64,000 nt of DNA, taken from positions 62,001-126,000 of the forward strand of contig JAFMYY010000005.1 of NCBI GenBank assembly GCA_017948555.1, given 5' to 3'. Numbering within the stretch: the stretch's first letter is position 1; each line of letters opens with the position of its first letter. This stretch comes from Cesiribacteraceae bacterium YIM B00369. Lineage in GTDB: Bacteria; Bacteroidota; Bacteroidia; Cytophagales; Cyclobacteriaceae. The translations under genes and the position numbers were made by a program. The notes below the pieces were generated by a model, which was given only the letters and a program-made list of their open reading frames with translations, was not told the origin of the DNA and searched no databases. Shown in pieces: positions 7,828-17,141 of the stretch.

Positions 7828-10386
7828 ATGGCAGAAGGAGCAAACGAGAATATCATTCCTATTAATATTGAGGATGAAATGCGGGGAGCCTATATCGATT
7901 ATTCGATGTCGGTTATTATTTCCCGTGCGCTACCAGATGTACGTGACGGACTCAAACCGGTACACCGTCGGGTACTATATGGAATGCTGGAACTGGGTGT
8001 TTTGCATAATAAGCCTTATAAAAAATCAGCCCGTATTGTTGGTGAGGTTCTGGGTAAGTACCACCCGCATGGAGACTCATCAGTATATGAAACAATGGTG
8101 AGGATGGCCCAGCCATGGTCACTCCGTTACCCGCTTGTAGACGGACAGGGAAACTTTGGCTCCATTGACGGAGACTCGGCAGCAGCTATGCGTTATACAG
8201 AAGCCCGCCTCCGCAGAATTGCAGAGGAAATGCTTGCCGACATTAATAAAAACACTGTTGACTTTACAGGCAACTTCGACGACTCCCTTAAAGAACCAAC
8301 CGTTTTGCCAGGCAAACTGCCGAATCTCCTGCTTAACGGAGCATCGGGTATTGCCGTGGGTATGGCTACCAACATGCCTCCTCATAACCTGACTGAGGTG
8401 GTGAACGGCATAATCGCCTATATCGATAATAACGATATTGAGGTTCCTGAATTAATGCAGCATATTACAGCTCCTGATTTTCCTACAGGAGCTACTATTT
8501 ACGGATACCAGGGGGTAAAATCAGCATTTGAAACCGGCCGCGGAAGGATAGTAATGCGTGCAAAGGCTCATTTCGACACCACGAAAACCGGAAGAGAGCA
8601 AATTGTAGTAACGGAAATACCTTACCAGGTAAATAAGGCCAACATGATTGAAAAAACGGCTGCACTGGTAAATGAGAAGAAAATAGAAGGAATTTCAGAT
8701 ATCCGTGATGAATCTGACCGCGATGGATTAAGGGTGGTTTATGACCTTAAAAAAGACGCTATCCCAAATGTTGTTCTGAACAACCTTTACAAATACACCC
8801 AGCTTCAATCTTCTTTTGGTGTAAATAATGTGGCCCTTGTAAAAGGAAGACCACAAACGCTTAACATCAGGGAAATGATTAAATACTACGTGGAGCACCG
8901 CCACGAAGTAGTAACCCGGCGTACTCAGTACGAACTGGATGAGGCAGAAAAACGCGCCCATATTCTGGAAGGTTACCTGATTGCGCTTGATAACCTGGAT
9001 GAGATCATTACTCTTATCCGCTCTTCCCGTGACCCTGAAGTGGCCCGTAATGGCCTGATTGAACGTTTCGAACTAAGTGAAATACAGGCGAGAGCGATTC
9101 TGGACATGCGTCTGCAGCGCCTTACCGGCATGGAACGTGAGAAAATCCAGCAGGAGTATGACGAGGTAATGGCTCTTATTGAAGACTTAAGAGACATTCT
9201 TGCCCGTGTGGAACGCAGAATGGAAATTATTAAGGATGAGCTGGCCCAGCTGAGAGACCGTTATGGCGATGAACGCAGAACGGATATCGTTCATAGTGCT
9301 GAAGACTTTACAATGGAGGATATGATCCCTAATGAAGCGGTGGTTTTAACCATTTCTCACCAGGGATATATTAAAAGAACCCAGCTTGCCGAGTACCGCA
9401 CACAAAGCCGCGGAGGAGTTGGCTCCAGAGGTGTGGCTACTAAAGACGATGATTTTACTGAACATCTTTTTATTGCCGATACCCATAATTACCTCCTTAT
9501 TTTTACTGAAAAAGGAAAAGTCTTCTGGATTAAAGTTTATGAAATACCGGAAGGAAGTAAAAACTCAAAAGGAAGAGCTATCCAGAACCTTATCAATATA
9601 GAATCTGACGATAGCGTAAGGGCTGTAATTAATGTTGATAACCTTAAGGATGAGGATTATATCAACAACAACTTCCTGGTAATGTGTACTGTAAAAGGTA
9701 CCATTAAGAAAACGCCTTTAGAGGCATATTCAAGACCCCGCCAGAATGGTGTTAATGCCATTACAATTAATGAAGGAGACCACCTTCTGGATGTACGGAT
9801 TACCAATGGAAATAACCATATAGTAATGGCCCTCAATTCAGGCCGTGCGGTTCATTTCCATGAAACTGAAGTGCGTTCCATGGGCAGAACGGCTGCTGGT
9901 GTGCGGGGGATTTCCATTGAATCGGATGAAGATTACGTAGTTGGCATGGTATGTGTAAGCAGAGAAGATGCCAACCTGCTGGTAGTCAGTGAAAAAGGTT
10001 ATGGCAAAAGATCTTTAACTGAAGAATACAGAATTACCAAAAGAGGAGGTAAGGGGGTTAAGGCCATGAAAGTGACTGAAAAAACCGGAAACCTTGTTGC
10101 TATTAAAGAGGTAATCGATTCGGATGAATTAATGATCATTAACCGTTCCGGAATAATTATCCGGATGAAGGTTGCTGACCTGAGGGTGATGGGCCGCGCT
10201 ACCCAGGGGGTTAAACTTATCCGGTTAAATGAAAATGATAAGATTTCCTCAGTGGAAAAAATTGAAGCAGTGGAAGAGGTGGAACTGGAAAATACTATTG
10301 TGGAGGAGGAAATTAAAGATGTTGAAAAACTCGATAATGTTGATGATCCGGATCCGGACCCTGATGCAAATGGTGACCAGGAATAA
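7828..10386 (+). CDS. gyrA: DNA gyrase subunit A
   Basis: 852 residues. GyrA is the DNA-cleaving and rejoining half of gyrase, which introduces negative supercoils with GyrB. Seen: the winged-helix/tower region with the quinolone-resistance segment [12 protein letters not shown] (Ser84 and Glu88 align with E. coli Ser83 and Asp87), the catalytic Tyr123 in [11 protein letters not shown], and a C-terminal beta-pinwheel of repeated blades. The GyrA box is the relaxed form TKRGGKG near residue 737, lacking the leading Gln of the QRRGGKG consensus; this looks usual for the phylum. The last about 35 residues are very acidic (EEVELEN ... DPDPDPD), as in other GyrA tails. Length and box favour GyrA over ParC. 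The exported TPR gene begins about 40 bases downstream and may be cotranscribed. gyrB is not in the window. Confidence 0.97.
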   Translation: MAEGANENIIPINIEDEMRGAYIDYSMSVIISRALPDVRDGLKPVHRRVLYGMLELGVLHNKPYKKSARIVGEVLGKYHPHGDSSVYETMVRMAQPWSLRYPLVDGQGNFGSIDGDSAAAMRYTEARLRRIAEEMLADINKNTVDFTGNFDDSLKEPTVLPGKLPNLLLNGASGIAVGMATNMPPHNLTEVVNGIIAYIDNNDIEVPELMQHITAPDFPTGATIYGYQGVKSAFETGRGRIVMRAKAHFDTTKTGREQIVVTEIPYQVNKANMIEKTAALVNEKKIEGISDIRDESDRDGLRVVYDLKKDAIPNVVLNNLYKYTQLQSSFGVNNVALVKGRPQTLNIREMIKYYVEHRHEVVTRRTQYELDEAEKRAHILEGYLIALDNLDEIITLIRSSRDPEVARNGLIERFELSEIQARAILDMRLQRLTGMEREKIQQEYDEVMALIEDLRDILARVERRMEIIKDELAQLRDRYGDERRTDIVHSAEDFTMEDMIPNEAVVLTISHQGYIKRTQLAEYRTQSRGGVGSRGVATKDDDFTEHLFIADTHNYLLIFTEKGKVFWIKVYEIPEGSKNSKGRAIQNLINIESDDSVRAVINVDNLKDEDYINNNFLVMCTVKGTIKKTPLEAYSRPRQNGVNAITINEGDHLLDVRITNGNNHIVMALNSGRAVHFHETEVRSMGRTAAGVRGISIESDEDYVVGMVCVSREDANLLVVSEKGYGKRSLTEEYRITKRGGKGVKAMKVTEKTGNLVAIKEVIDSDELMIINRSGIIIRMKVADLRVMGRATQGVKLIRLNENDKISSVEKIEAVEEVELENTIVEEEIKDVEKLDNVDDPDPDPDANGDQE

Positions 10387-10424
10387 TTAAATCGTAATAA
10401 AACTATTTTTACTATCATATTACT

Positions 10425-11579
10425 ATGAGAAAATCATTCTTAATCCTTGTGATGTGTTTTGGTTTTGTGGCAACTCAGGCCCAAAACAGGGCTGTAAACA
10501 AAGCCTCAAATTATTTAAGCAGTCAAAAGTTTGCCGACGCTAAAGAACAAATAGATATGGCCGTGGAACATGAAAAAACCAGGGACAAATCTAAGACATG
10601 GTATACGAAAGGTCAGGTTTATTCGGCCATTGCATTTTCAGAAGATGAAGCTACCCGCAACATTGACCAGAATGCCTTTCAGGAAGCATTGAGTGCTTAT
10701 AAAAAAGCAATGGAACTGGAAGGTAAAAAGGATTCCCCACAGTACCTTCTGGCTGAAGAGGGTATGGATAACCTGTGGAGACAAAAAGTAAATGAAGGTG
10801 CAAATAATTATGAGGCAGGAAATTATGAAGAGTCTCTTGAAGCTTTTAAAAGAGCTTTAGAGGTAAAACCTACCGATACACTTGCTACTTTTTATGCAGG
10901 TGTGGCAGCCCAGAATGCCGGCGATATTGACGAGGCTGTTTCTTATTTCTACAAATATGAAGAAATAGGAAATGCTGATGAGCAGATATATAACATGCTT
11001 ATTACTTATGAAGTAAGCAAAGAGAATGATGAAAAAGCGCTGGAGGTTATTAATAAAGCTCAGAACAAGTTTCCGGGTAATGTGGACCTTACCAAGCATA
11101 AATACCAGATACTTTTAAGACAGGGAAAAACAGATGAGGCAATTAAAGGACTGGAAGAAGCGGTTAAAGCAGAGGCGAATAACCCTGACCTGTATTATAA
11201 TATGGGTGCTCTGAATGAAGAGGCAAAAAATCAGGAGGGTGCTATTAAAGCCTATAAAAGTGCTTTGGAAGTAGATCCAAACCACAAAAACTCTGCATAT
11301 AATCTGGCAGTTATTTACTATAACCGTGCGGCTGATTTAATCAGGGAAGCAAACGCACTGGGTATTAGTGCAGCTGACCGTAAAAAAGAAAAAGAACTTA
11401 CAGCCAAAGCTGCTGCTAACTTCAAAGAAGCTCTTCCATATATTGAAAAGGCGCAGAGTCTGAACCCTGGAGACCGTAACCTGGTTCAGATCCTTATGGT
11501 TGCTTATGACAGAACCGGAAATCATAAAAAAGCAGATGCCATGGAGAAAAAGCTTAGCAGTCTGCCTGAACAGAAATAA
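10425..11579 (+). CDS. Exported tetratricopeptide-repeat protein
   Basis: 384 residues with a signal peptide (MRKSFLILVMCFGFVATQAQ). Seen: an N-terminal helical region followed by several TPR units, clearest at AGNYEESLEAFKRALEVKP and EGAIKAYKSALEVDPNHK, and a final unit KAQSLNPGDRNLVQILMVAYD. Known: TPR arrays bind protein partners; in Bacteroidota exported TPR proteins often belong to envelope complexes. It starts about 40 bases after gyrA on the same strand with no terminator seen between, so gyrA and this gene may share a transcript; functionally they seem unrelated. A strong terminator follows. Confidence 0.85.
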   Translation: MRKSFLILVMCFGFVATQAQNRAVNKASNYLSSQKFADAKEQIDMAVEHEKTRDKSKTWYTKGQVYSAIAFSEDEATRNIDQNAFQEALSAYKKAMELEGKKDSPQYLLAEEGMDNLWRQKVNEGANNYEAGNYEESLEAFKRALEVKPTDTLATFYAGVAAQNAGDIDEAVSYFYKYEEIGNADEQIYNMLITYEVSKENDEKALEVINKAQNKFPGNVDLTKHKYQILLRQGKTDEAIKGLEEAVKAEANNPDLYYNMGALNEEAKNQEGAIKAYKSALEVDPNHKNSAYNLAVIYYNRAADLIREANALGISAADRKKEKELTAKAAANFKEALPYIEKAQSLNPGDRNLVQILMVAYDRTGNHKKADAMEKKLSSLPEQK

Positions 11580-11605
11580 AAATTTTAATACCATGGTTAG
11601 TATAA

Positions 11606-11636
11606 AAACCGGAACCTGACGTTCCGGTTTTTTTTT
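11606..11636 (+). terminator. Strong terminator after the TPR gene
   Basis: Perfect arms AAACCGGAAC (11606-11615) and GTTCCGGTTT (11621-11630) with a five-base loop and a T-run to 11636. Confidence 0.9.
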
Positions 11637-11948
11637 GGATCATTATTTACCGGAAGCTTTTTAACCGGACTAAATAAATTTGAAATCTCTGAAGTGCTCA
11701 ATTAAATATAATTAATACAGAGGGATGTGAATATCTATAAAAGGTAACTATAAATTTAGTTATACCGCTTCAGGAGGGGAGGGCAATTAAGGAAACCGGA
11801 GCAGGAGAAGATGACGGTATCAGGGAAATGTCAGGTACAAAAGGGGGAACCGGATATCCACTAAAAATGAGATGAAGTGGTATAAAGTATTGTATTATAA
11901 TGTTTTATGTGGATTAACGTAAAGTGTTTGGTTAAGGAAAGAGCCAGA
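11637..11948. other. Intergenic region, nothing identified
   Basis: About 310 bases of purine-rich, stop-rich sequence between the TPR terminator and the 3' end of the converging VOC gene. No reading frame, hairpin with T-run or repeat of note was found. Confidence 0.5.
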
Positions 11949-12515
11949 TTATTCAGGTATTCCGGTTTTCAAAGATTCTTCGGAAAGTTCTGTAACTTCG
12001 CCTTTCCATTTTTTATCTCCAAAAGGCTGATCCCGCACATCCCAGAAAATTTCAATATTATTATTATCCGGATCCCTGATATAAATGGACCAGCTAATCT
12101 GGTTATTCTTTAATTCAAGCTGTGGTTGATTTTTTAACTTTTGGTATTGAGCCAGGAGGGATTTACGGTCGGGGACTTCAAAAGCAATTTGTTGAATAAT
12201 CCGCTGGTTGTATTCAGGTAAATCTGAATTTTCCATCAACACCAGTTTATGGTGGCTATCGGTATTGCTTAGGAAGTAGCGGGTTTTACCATCACTTTCA
12301 GCAATTTCAGTAACATCCATATTTAACAGGTCCTGGTAAAATTTTGCTGATTTTTTAATGTCAGAAACATTAAGTACGATATGTGCAAGCATAGGGCCTT
12401 TTACCTTTACATTATCCTTCTTTAGAGGAACATTTTGCCCAAAAGCAATAGAAGAGGATAAAACCATGAGGCTGATCAACGTTTGGATAAGCACGGTAAT
12501 ACGAATAAAACTCAT
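11949..12515 (-). CDS. Exported VOC (glyoxalase/dioxygenase fold) protein
   Basis: 188 residues. Seen: a hydrophobic signal peptide (about 1-27, ending SIAFGQ), then one vicinal-oxygen-chelate domain of two beta-alpha-beta-beta-beta units: AHIVLNVSDIKKSAKFYQD at the start and ISWSIYIRDPDNNNIEIFWD near the end. Candidate metal ligands are His47 (in MLAHIVLN) and a late Glu in NIEIF. Known: VOC proteins include glyoxalase I, fosfomycin and bleomycin resistance proteins and ring-cleaving dioxygenases, nearly all cytoplasmic. An exported version is unusual. The substrate is unknown. A small lipoprotein gene lies 36 bases upstream on the same strand and is probably cotranscribed. Confidence 0.75.
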   Translation of the reverse strand: MSFIRITVLIQTLISLMVLSSSIAFGQNVPLKKDNVKVKGPMLAHIVLNVSDIKKSAKFYQDLLNMDVTEIAESDGKTRYFLSNTDSHHKLVLMENSDLPEYNQRIIQQIAFEVPDRKSLLAQYQKLKNQPQLELKNNQISWSIYIRDPDNNNIEIFWDVRDQPFGDKKWKGEVTELSEESLKTGIPE

Positions 12516-12551
12516 TTCAATTTCATTTTAGTTAATGCGGGGTAACCACCA

Positions 12552-12761
12552 TTAATTTTCATTACCTGCGGGTTGAGATTGATCCAATGTGTCTTCCTGT
12601 ACCATCGTGCTGTCTTTAGGTCCGTATGGATCACTATGAGGGTGTTGGATCATTCCTTTGTCATGTCTGTCACGCGCATCGCTGCAGCTGAGGAAAGTGA
12701 AGCAGCCCAGGATAAGAGGTACAATTAGAAGGAATTTAGAAGCGATGCCTTTTGCCGCCAT
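12552..12761 (-). CDS. Small lipoprotein, function unknown
   Basis: 69 residues. Seen: a basic start, a hydrophobic stretch and a lipobox Cys26 in FTFLSCSDARD; the mature 44 residues are hydrophilic, with His/Asp/Pro-rich sequence (IQHPHSDPYGPKDS). Probably a membrane-anchored small protein; the His-rich part might bind metal, which is speculation. It precedes the exported VOC gene, so both products are destined for the envelope. Two inverted repeats lie just upstream (12788-12840). Confidence 0.65.
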   Translation of the reverse strand: MAAKGIASKFLLIVPLILGCFTFLSCSDARDRHDKGMIQHPHSDPYGPKDSTMVQEDTLDQSQPAGNEN

Positions 12762-12787
12762 AAAAAAAAAGTTTTTAGTTTATCTTT

Positions 12788-12840
12788 TATCTAAACCCAA
12801 TTTTTTAAGCGGTGTTTAGATAGTGCACGGAATTCTGTGC
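12788..12840. promoter_or_regulatory. Two adjacent inverted repeats upstream of the lipoprotein gene
   Basis: First: TATCTAAACC (12788-12797) against GGTGTTTAGATA (12811-12822), one bulged base. Second, immediately next: GCACGGAATTCTGTGC (12825-12840), 14 of 16 positions symmetric. They lie 27-80 bases before the minus-strand start at 12761, a position fit for operators or a leader structure. No regulator is identified. Confidence 0.35.
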
Positions 12841-13052
12841 GGTTATGCTTTTTATAAATATAAGAGGGAGCAAAAACTCCTGAAGACAAAAGCACCAATG
12901 AATACCTAAGGAATAGTTGTTTTGGAAAAAGGAGGTTTTAAAGGTGGAGAAAAGATTGGGTTCTGCTTTATCTATTTAACATAATATAAATTATATAACA
13001 GATATATTGAAGCAAATGAATCGCTATGAACCTGATGATGATTCAGATCTGG

Positions 13053-13304
13053 CTAGATAATTCTGGACTCAGAATAAAGATCATAAGCTGCTACAAGCTT
13101 TTCCCGTCCTGTAGATATTTTATGCTTTGCATAATCACTTATTTCACCACGGCTTTCCACATAAACCGGCTGGTATCCCGATTCGAGCTCATCCCAAATG
13201 ATCAGCAGGTAATTGTAACTAAGTTTGCTCTCCCGGCCATTTGCCAGCCAGGCATCAAAAAGGTCTTCATCAAGCGATTTAGGGAAATCAGAACCGTCAA
13301 ACAT
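13053..13304 (-). CDS. Small hypothetical protein
   Basis: 83 residues, acidic at the N-terminus (MFDGSDFPKSLDEDLFDAWL), mixed helix/strand afterwards (YNYLLIIWDELESGYQPVYV), no signal peptide or membrane segment. I do not recognise the family. The composition looks like a real soluble protein, and I prefer this strand over an overlapping plus-strand frame whose product is Cys/His/Ile-rich and not protein-like. It stands alone. Confidence 0.6.
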   Translation of the reverse strand: MFDGSDFPKSLDEDLFDAWLANGRESKLSYNYLLIIWDELESGYQPVYVESRGEISDYAKHKISTGREKLVAAYDLYSESRII

Positions 13305-13583
13305 GGGAAATATTTTAATTCAAATTAACGGCAATTTAAAAAACTCCTTTCCGCTGCGCAAATGCAATTTCCTTATTATCTTCATTGTAAATTCCCCAAT
13401 ACATAATCAGCAGTGGCTGACCTTATTATTTTTGCTGCTGCCTGAATTTTAAACCTGCCTCAACTTTGCGGGCTTATGAGTCTTTAATTAGATTTGCCTT
13501 TAGGCTTACCGGCTGAAGCTTTACAGAAAATTAAGGTAAATTGAGCAGTACCGTTTACTTTTACAAATGAAGAAACAGATCAA

Positions 13584-14063
13584 ATGAAATATTCAGATAA
13601 ACAAAAAACAGTCAGCATTACCAGGTCTTTTGATCTGCCCCTTTCCCTTGTATGGGAGGCATGGACTGAGCCGGAAACTTTTAAAAAGTGGTGGGGCCCC
13701 GAAGGTTATAGCTGTCCATCCTGTTCTATTGACCTTAGTGTAGAGGGGAAATACCTTTTCTGTATGCGCTCTGAGGAAGGTGATGACTTCTGGTCTGCCG
13801 GAAACTATGTAGAAATTATTCCAAAGGAAAAGCTCGTGTTCACAGATAATTTTTCTGATGAAAACGGGAAGGTAATTCCTGCCTCCAAACATAAAATGCC
13901 GGGGAAATGGCCGCGGGAGCTTTTAATTACAATTAATCTGGAGGAAAATGCTGGTAGAACCACAATGGTTTTCCAGCATGAGGGGCTACCTGTCGAAGTT
14001 TATGATGATTGCATGGCCTCCTGGCAGCAGTCTTTTGATAAACTGGAGAAGAATGTAAATTAA
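13584..14063 (+). CDS. SRPBCC/AHSA1-type domain protein
   Basis: 159 residues forming one START-like helix-grip fold. Seen: TRSFDLPLSLVWEAWTEPE followed by FKKWWGPEGYSCP, the hallmark start of the Activator of Hsp90 ATPase homologue (AHSA1) group, the middle VEIIPKEKLVFTDNFSDE, and the C-terminal helix DCMASWQQSFDKLEK. Known: these domains bind hydrophobic ligands in a deep cavity; bacterial AHSA1-like members are mostly uncharacterised and often paired with ArsR regulators, but none is present here. Start taken at the ATG directly after the AT-rich leader. Confidence 0.88.
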   Translation: MKYSDKQKTVSITRSFDLPLSLVWEAWTEPETFKKWWGPEGYSCPSCSIDLSVEGKYLFCMRSEEGDDFWSAGNYVEIIPKEKLVFTDNFSDENGKVIPASKHKMPGKWPRELLITINLEENAGRTTMVFQHEGLPVEVYDDCMASWQQSFDKLEKNVN

Positions 14064-14068
14064 GAACT

Positions 14069-14103
14069 GAGGGCATTCAGAAATCTAATTTGGGAATGCC
14101 CTC
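14069..14103. terminator. Hairpin between AHSA1-type gene and PQQ dehydrogenase gene
   Basis: Perfect ten-base arms GAGGGCATTC (14069-14078) and GAATGCCCTC (14094-14103) between convergent genes. The following T-run is weak on both strands, so termination is probable rather than certain. Confidence 0.65.
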
Positions 14104-14116
14104 GTTTCATAGCTCA

Positions 14117-15604
14117 TTATTCTTTTTGGTAGCTGTATTCAATGATGGCACCTTCTTCCTCTGTGGAGTCCGGATCTTCTTCTGTAGGGCCTGAAGTAGC
14201 AGAAGATTTATCTGTTACTAAATAAATTTTTATACCGTCGGAAGAAACTGCTGCATCCCTGTACCTGTTATTTCCTTTGAAGTACTCTCTCCTTCCGGTT
14301 ACTTTATTCCCTTTTGAGTTTAGTTTTACAATAAAAATACTTCCTTGCTTTAATGAGGTAATCAGCAGGGAGTTATTCCAGGATGGGATAACTTTATATT
14401 GATAGGAAGTAATACCTGATGGTGCTATTGACTCCCACTCCGGTTTTTCCTCCCCCGCGCTGCGTATTTTTTCCGCCACCTCCTGCAAACGGCTTCTGCC
14501 GGTAGGGTTAAAACTCAGGAGTGGATCCTTATAATTCTTTAATTTTTTCGCGTTTTCCTGTTCGCTCTTTATAAACGGGTAAGTTGTATTCCATTTACCC
14601 GGAAGGCTGTCCATTTCTGTGGCTCCTGCAGAAAGACCGTTATAATTTCCATCTGCATAGCCAATTATGAGAGGATGCCCGTAATTTGCTCCTTTTTCAA
14701 TAATGTTGATTTCATCGTCAGAAAAAGGACCATGTTCAGAAGAGTAAAGCTTTTCTTTACCCTTAAACCGCATTGCTGTCAGTCCCTGCGGGTTTCTGTG
14801 GCCGAAGCTCCAGACGGCATTTTTACCACCATTATTGAAAGGATTGTCTTCCGGAATCCAGTCCGGGCCCTTACCTCCTGCATTGGCAGGCTCCAGGCTA
14901 AACCGGAGAATTTTACCCTCATAGTATTTAATATCCTGTGCATGGTTTGGCCGGCCGGCATTATCATACTGCCCTGCTCCCATATCTCCTGCGCTATAAA
15001 AAAGATAATTTTCTCCCTCCACTTCAGAGATCAGTAACCTTCCTCCGTTATGGTCGTCGCTGCCCGGAATGGTGTCACAAACAGTAAGTGGTACTCCGAG
15101 TGATTTATTCCCTTTGTTATAAGTATACCGTACTATTTTAGTCCTGAAATGGAAGCCTTTGAGGTTTTTGTCCCTTTCACCTCCTCCTTCGAAGGCATAA
15201 ACAAATGCCAGATAAACAAATGGCTTATCCTTCTGAAATTGCGGGTGGAGAGCCATTCCCATTAAACCACCCTGAGGCCATGGAATATTGTTTTCCTTTT
15301 TCTGAAGACTGTCGTAATGAGGAAATTGGCGTTCTGAATTTAAATCCAGCAAAGTTTCTATACTGCCATTTTCCGGATTTACCCTCAGTACTTTATAAGC
15401 TTTGGATTCTGTAACCCAAAGATGATTGTCGGGACCATACAGAATGGTCCATGGATCATTAAGGCCTTTGGCAATAATCCTTTTACTAAATTTTTCCTTT
15501 CCGCTATCTGAACTTTGACCAAAGCTAAAGCTTACAGGAACCCAATAAAGAGGGAAAAGTATTAGAAGAAATAAATGATTGAGTTTATATTTGTCTAGAC
15601 ACAT
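14117..15604 (-). CDS. Exported PQQ-dependent sugar dehydrogenase-like protein
   Basis: 495 residues with an N-terminal signal (hydrophobic to about residue 29). Seen: a six-bladed propeller of the soluble glucose/aldose dehydrogenase family: GLNDPWTILYGPDNHLWVTE, PQGGLMGMALHPQF, GSDDHNGGRLLIS, FGHRNPQGL and SSEHGPFSDDEINIIEKGANYG. The His in GHRNPQG and the SEHGP segment match parts known to bind PQQ, calcium and the catalytic site. Known: the family oxidises aldose sugars in the periplasm using PQQ, which many hosts scavenge rather than make. No PQQ synthesis gene is in the window. The C-terminus is acidic (TEEDPDSTEEEG). The sugar is not predictable. Confidence 0.88.
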   Translation of the reverse strand: MCLDKYKLNHLFLLILFPLYWVPVSFSFGQSSDSGKEKFSKRIIAKGLNDPWTILYGPDNHLWVTESKAYKVLRVNPENGSIETLLDLNSERQFPHYDSLQKKENNIPWPQGGLMGMALHPQFQKDKPFVYLAFVYAFEGGGERDKNLKGFHFRTKIVRYTYNKGNKSLGVPLTVCDTIPGSDDHNGGRLLISEVEGENYLFYSAGDMGAGQYDNAGRPNHAQDIKYYEGKILRFSLEPANAGGKGPDWIPEDNPFNNGGKNAVWSFGHRNPQGLTAMRFKGKEKLYSSEHGPFSDDEINIIEKGANYGHPLIIGYADGNYNGLSAGATEMDSLPGKWNTTYPFIKSEQENAKKLKNYKDPLLSFNPTGRSRLQEVAEKIRSAGEEKPEWESIAPSGITSYQYKVIPSWNNSLLITSLKQGSIFIVKLNSKGNKVTGRREYFKGNNRYRDAAVSSDGIKIYLVTDKSSATSGPTEEDPDSTEEEGAIIEYSYQKE

Positions 15605-15678
15605 ATATTAAAAGGTTGATTATCAGAAACAACTCAATTCTTTTAATGTTTGGCGCTGGCTTTTATTCAGGTGAATTT

Positions 15679-16233
15679 TTATTGCTCCTTAGCAATGTAT
15701 TTTGTTCTGATGGTTTCCAATAAAAACAATTCTCTTTTTACAGATAGCCCCATAGATGATTCCATCTTTTCTATTACCATTTTGTTGTGATCAATGGCCT
15801 CGTTAATATCAATCCAAATTACCTCCATCCCGTTTTTTAATTCATAATTTTCAAACTGAGGCAGGTCAAATTTATCATCGCAGTTTACCTTATAGATATA
15901 GGATATCATGTGGAGAATATCATGTTCAAGGGTTCGGGAAGGTCTGTATTCTTCATAGATTCCCAACTCTTCCTCAATTTTAATATTTCCGGCTCCTGTT
16001 TCCTCTTTCAATTCCCGTATTAAACCTTCTGTTATAGATTCATGTGGATCCACACCACCTCCGGGCAGGGAGTAGTCATTGTACCTGCGGGTATACATGA
16101 GCAGTATTTTGTTATCCTTGAGAATAACTCCACGGGCAGCTAATCGTTCTTCAATTCTTCCATCAAGGCTGGTAATTGCTTCGTGGTAATGGATGGTTAA
16201 TTTTTTCACTTTTACATGGGTTAATTCAGGCAT
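15679..16233 (-). CDS. NUDIX hydrolase
   Basis: 184 residues from ATG 16233 (a GTG 42 bases upstream could add 14 residues). Seen: the Nudix box GGVDPHESITEGLIREL followed by KEETGA, fitting GX5EX7REUXEEXGU, within the core AARGVILKDNKILLMYTRRYNDYSLPGGGV. Known: the Glu residues of the box bind Mg or Mn and the enzymes cleave nucleoside diphosphates linked to another group. The substrate is unknown. The N-terminal 35 residues (VKKLTIHYHEAI) and the C-terminal helix extend beyond the core. A single gene between unrelated neighbours. Confidence 0.88.
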   Translation of the reverse strand: MPELTHVKVKKLTIHYHEAITSLDGRIEERLAARGVILKDNKILLMYTRRYNDYSLPGGGVDPHESITEGLIRELKEETGAGNIKIEEELGIYEEYRPSRTLEHDILHMISYIYKVNCDDKFDLPQFENYELKNGMEVIWIDINEAIDHNKMVIEKMESSMGLSVKRELFLLETIRTKYIAKEQ

Positions 16234-16476
16234 ACATTGTGGCAGGAAACCAGCCGGAAAGCTGTTAATTTCCACGAAGGCTGCAATTCACTAATTAATT
16301 TTGCAAATATAAGCTTTTCCGCGCTTTGGTTTCCCGAAGCCCGACAGCTGCTGGCAGATTGCAAAAAGGATGAGAAGCAATTTTCCTGTAAATCTTACAA
16401 AGGTGCCGGAATAACATTTATTCAATATGTAGCAGGATCAAATTGGGTATTTTTGTTTTGAACAATCTTTTAATTT

Positions 16477-17064
16477 ATGAAGTACAAAATTTTACCCCTC
16501 CTCTCTCTTTTTGCACTTTCTTTTACAGCCTGCCAGAAAGAAGATCCTGTTGCCAAAATAGCAGGCAAAGAAACTTTAATGTCGCAGGACTGGAAATACC
16601 ATGATATTAAAATCGAACAGGACCTTTCCTACTCGATGTTTGGAATGTCGGTGGATTTTGACACCACCTACTCCCCTTTTAAAGACATGCCAACCTGCAG
16701 GTTTGATTATACCATCCGGTTTCTGGAAGCCGGTAAATTTGATTATTCAGTGCTTGATTCTTACTGCGGCGAGGATTTGGTTCAGCCTTCTGATGCCAGC
16801 TGGAATCTGAATACTGCTACCTCGGAATTTACCCTTATAGGAAACGGGATGGCAGGAATGGTTTCTGATGGCACAAACTTACTTTCATTAGGAGACACTG
16901 CCATTTACAAGGTGATTGAATTAACGGATAAAAGCTTCATATTTGAATATGAAATGAACCCGGCGGCAATTATGGAATCTTTAGGTATGGGTGATTTGGG
17001 CAATCAGTTTCCTGTTGAAATTAAAGGTACCAGCAAGTTCAGGGTAACAATGATTGGTCAGTAA
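16477..17064 (+). CDS. Lipocalin-like lipoprotein
   Basis: 195 residues. Seen: a signal peptide with a lipobox Cys19 in FTACQKED, a beta-rich mature part with IAGKETLMSQDWKYHDIKIEQ, RFLEAGKFDYS, ASWNLNTATSEFTLIG and YKVIELTDKSFIFEYE, the strand pattern of Bacteroidota lipocalin-like (DUF4923/lipocalin_4) lipoproteins. Known: these are envelope proteins of unknown ligand. A Met-rich helix (AAIMESLGMGDLGN) interrupts the last strands. A long perfect hairpin follows. Confidence 0.7.
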   Translation: MKYKILPLLSLFALSFTACQKEDPVAKIAGKETLMSQDWKYHDIKIEQDLSYSMFGMSVDFDTTYSPFKDMPTCRFDYTIRFLEAGKFDYSVLDSYCGEDLVQPSDASWNLNTATSEFTLIGNGMAGMVSDGTNLLSLGDTAIYKVIELTDKSFIFEYEMNPAAIMESLGMGDLGNQFPVEIKGTSKFRVTMIGQ

Positions 17065-17090
17065 CAGAAAAGAAGGGAGATAGATTGATA

Positions 17091-17141
17091 AATGTAAAAG
17101 GAGGCTGTGGCGGTTATGACCAAACAGTCTCCTTTTACATT
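17091..17141. terminator. Long bidirectional hairpin between lipocalin-like gene and selD
   Basis: Eighteen-base arms (17091-17108 and 17124-17141) with one mismatch, centred between two converging genes; the right arm touches the selD stop codon. It ends in AT-rich sequence on both sides. Confidence 0.8.

Noticed and set aside
13026-13328. 100-codon plus-strand frame opposite the 83-residue gene
   Set aside because: Cys/Ile/Phe-rich composition typical of an antisense shadow; the minus-strand product looks more protein-like.
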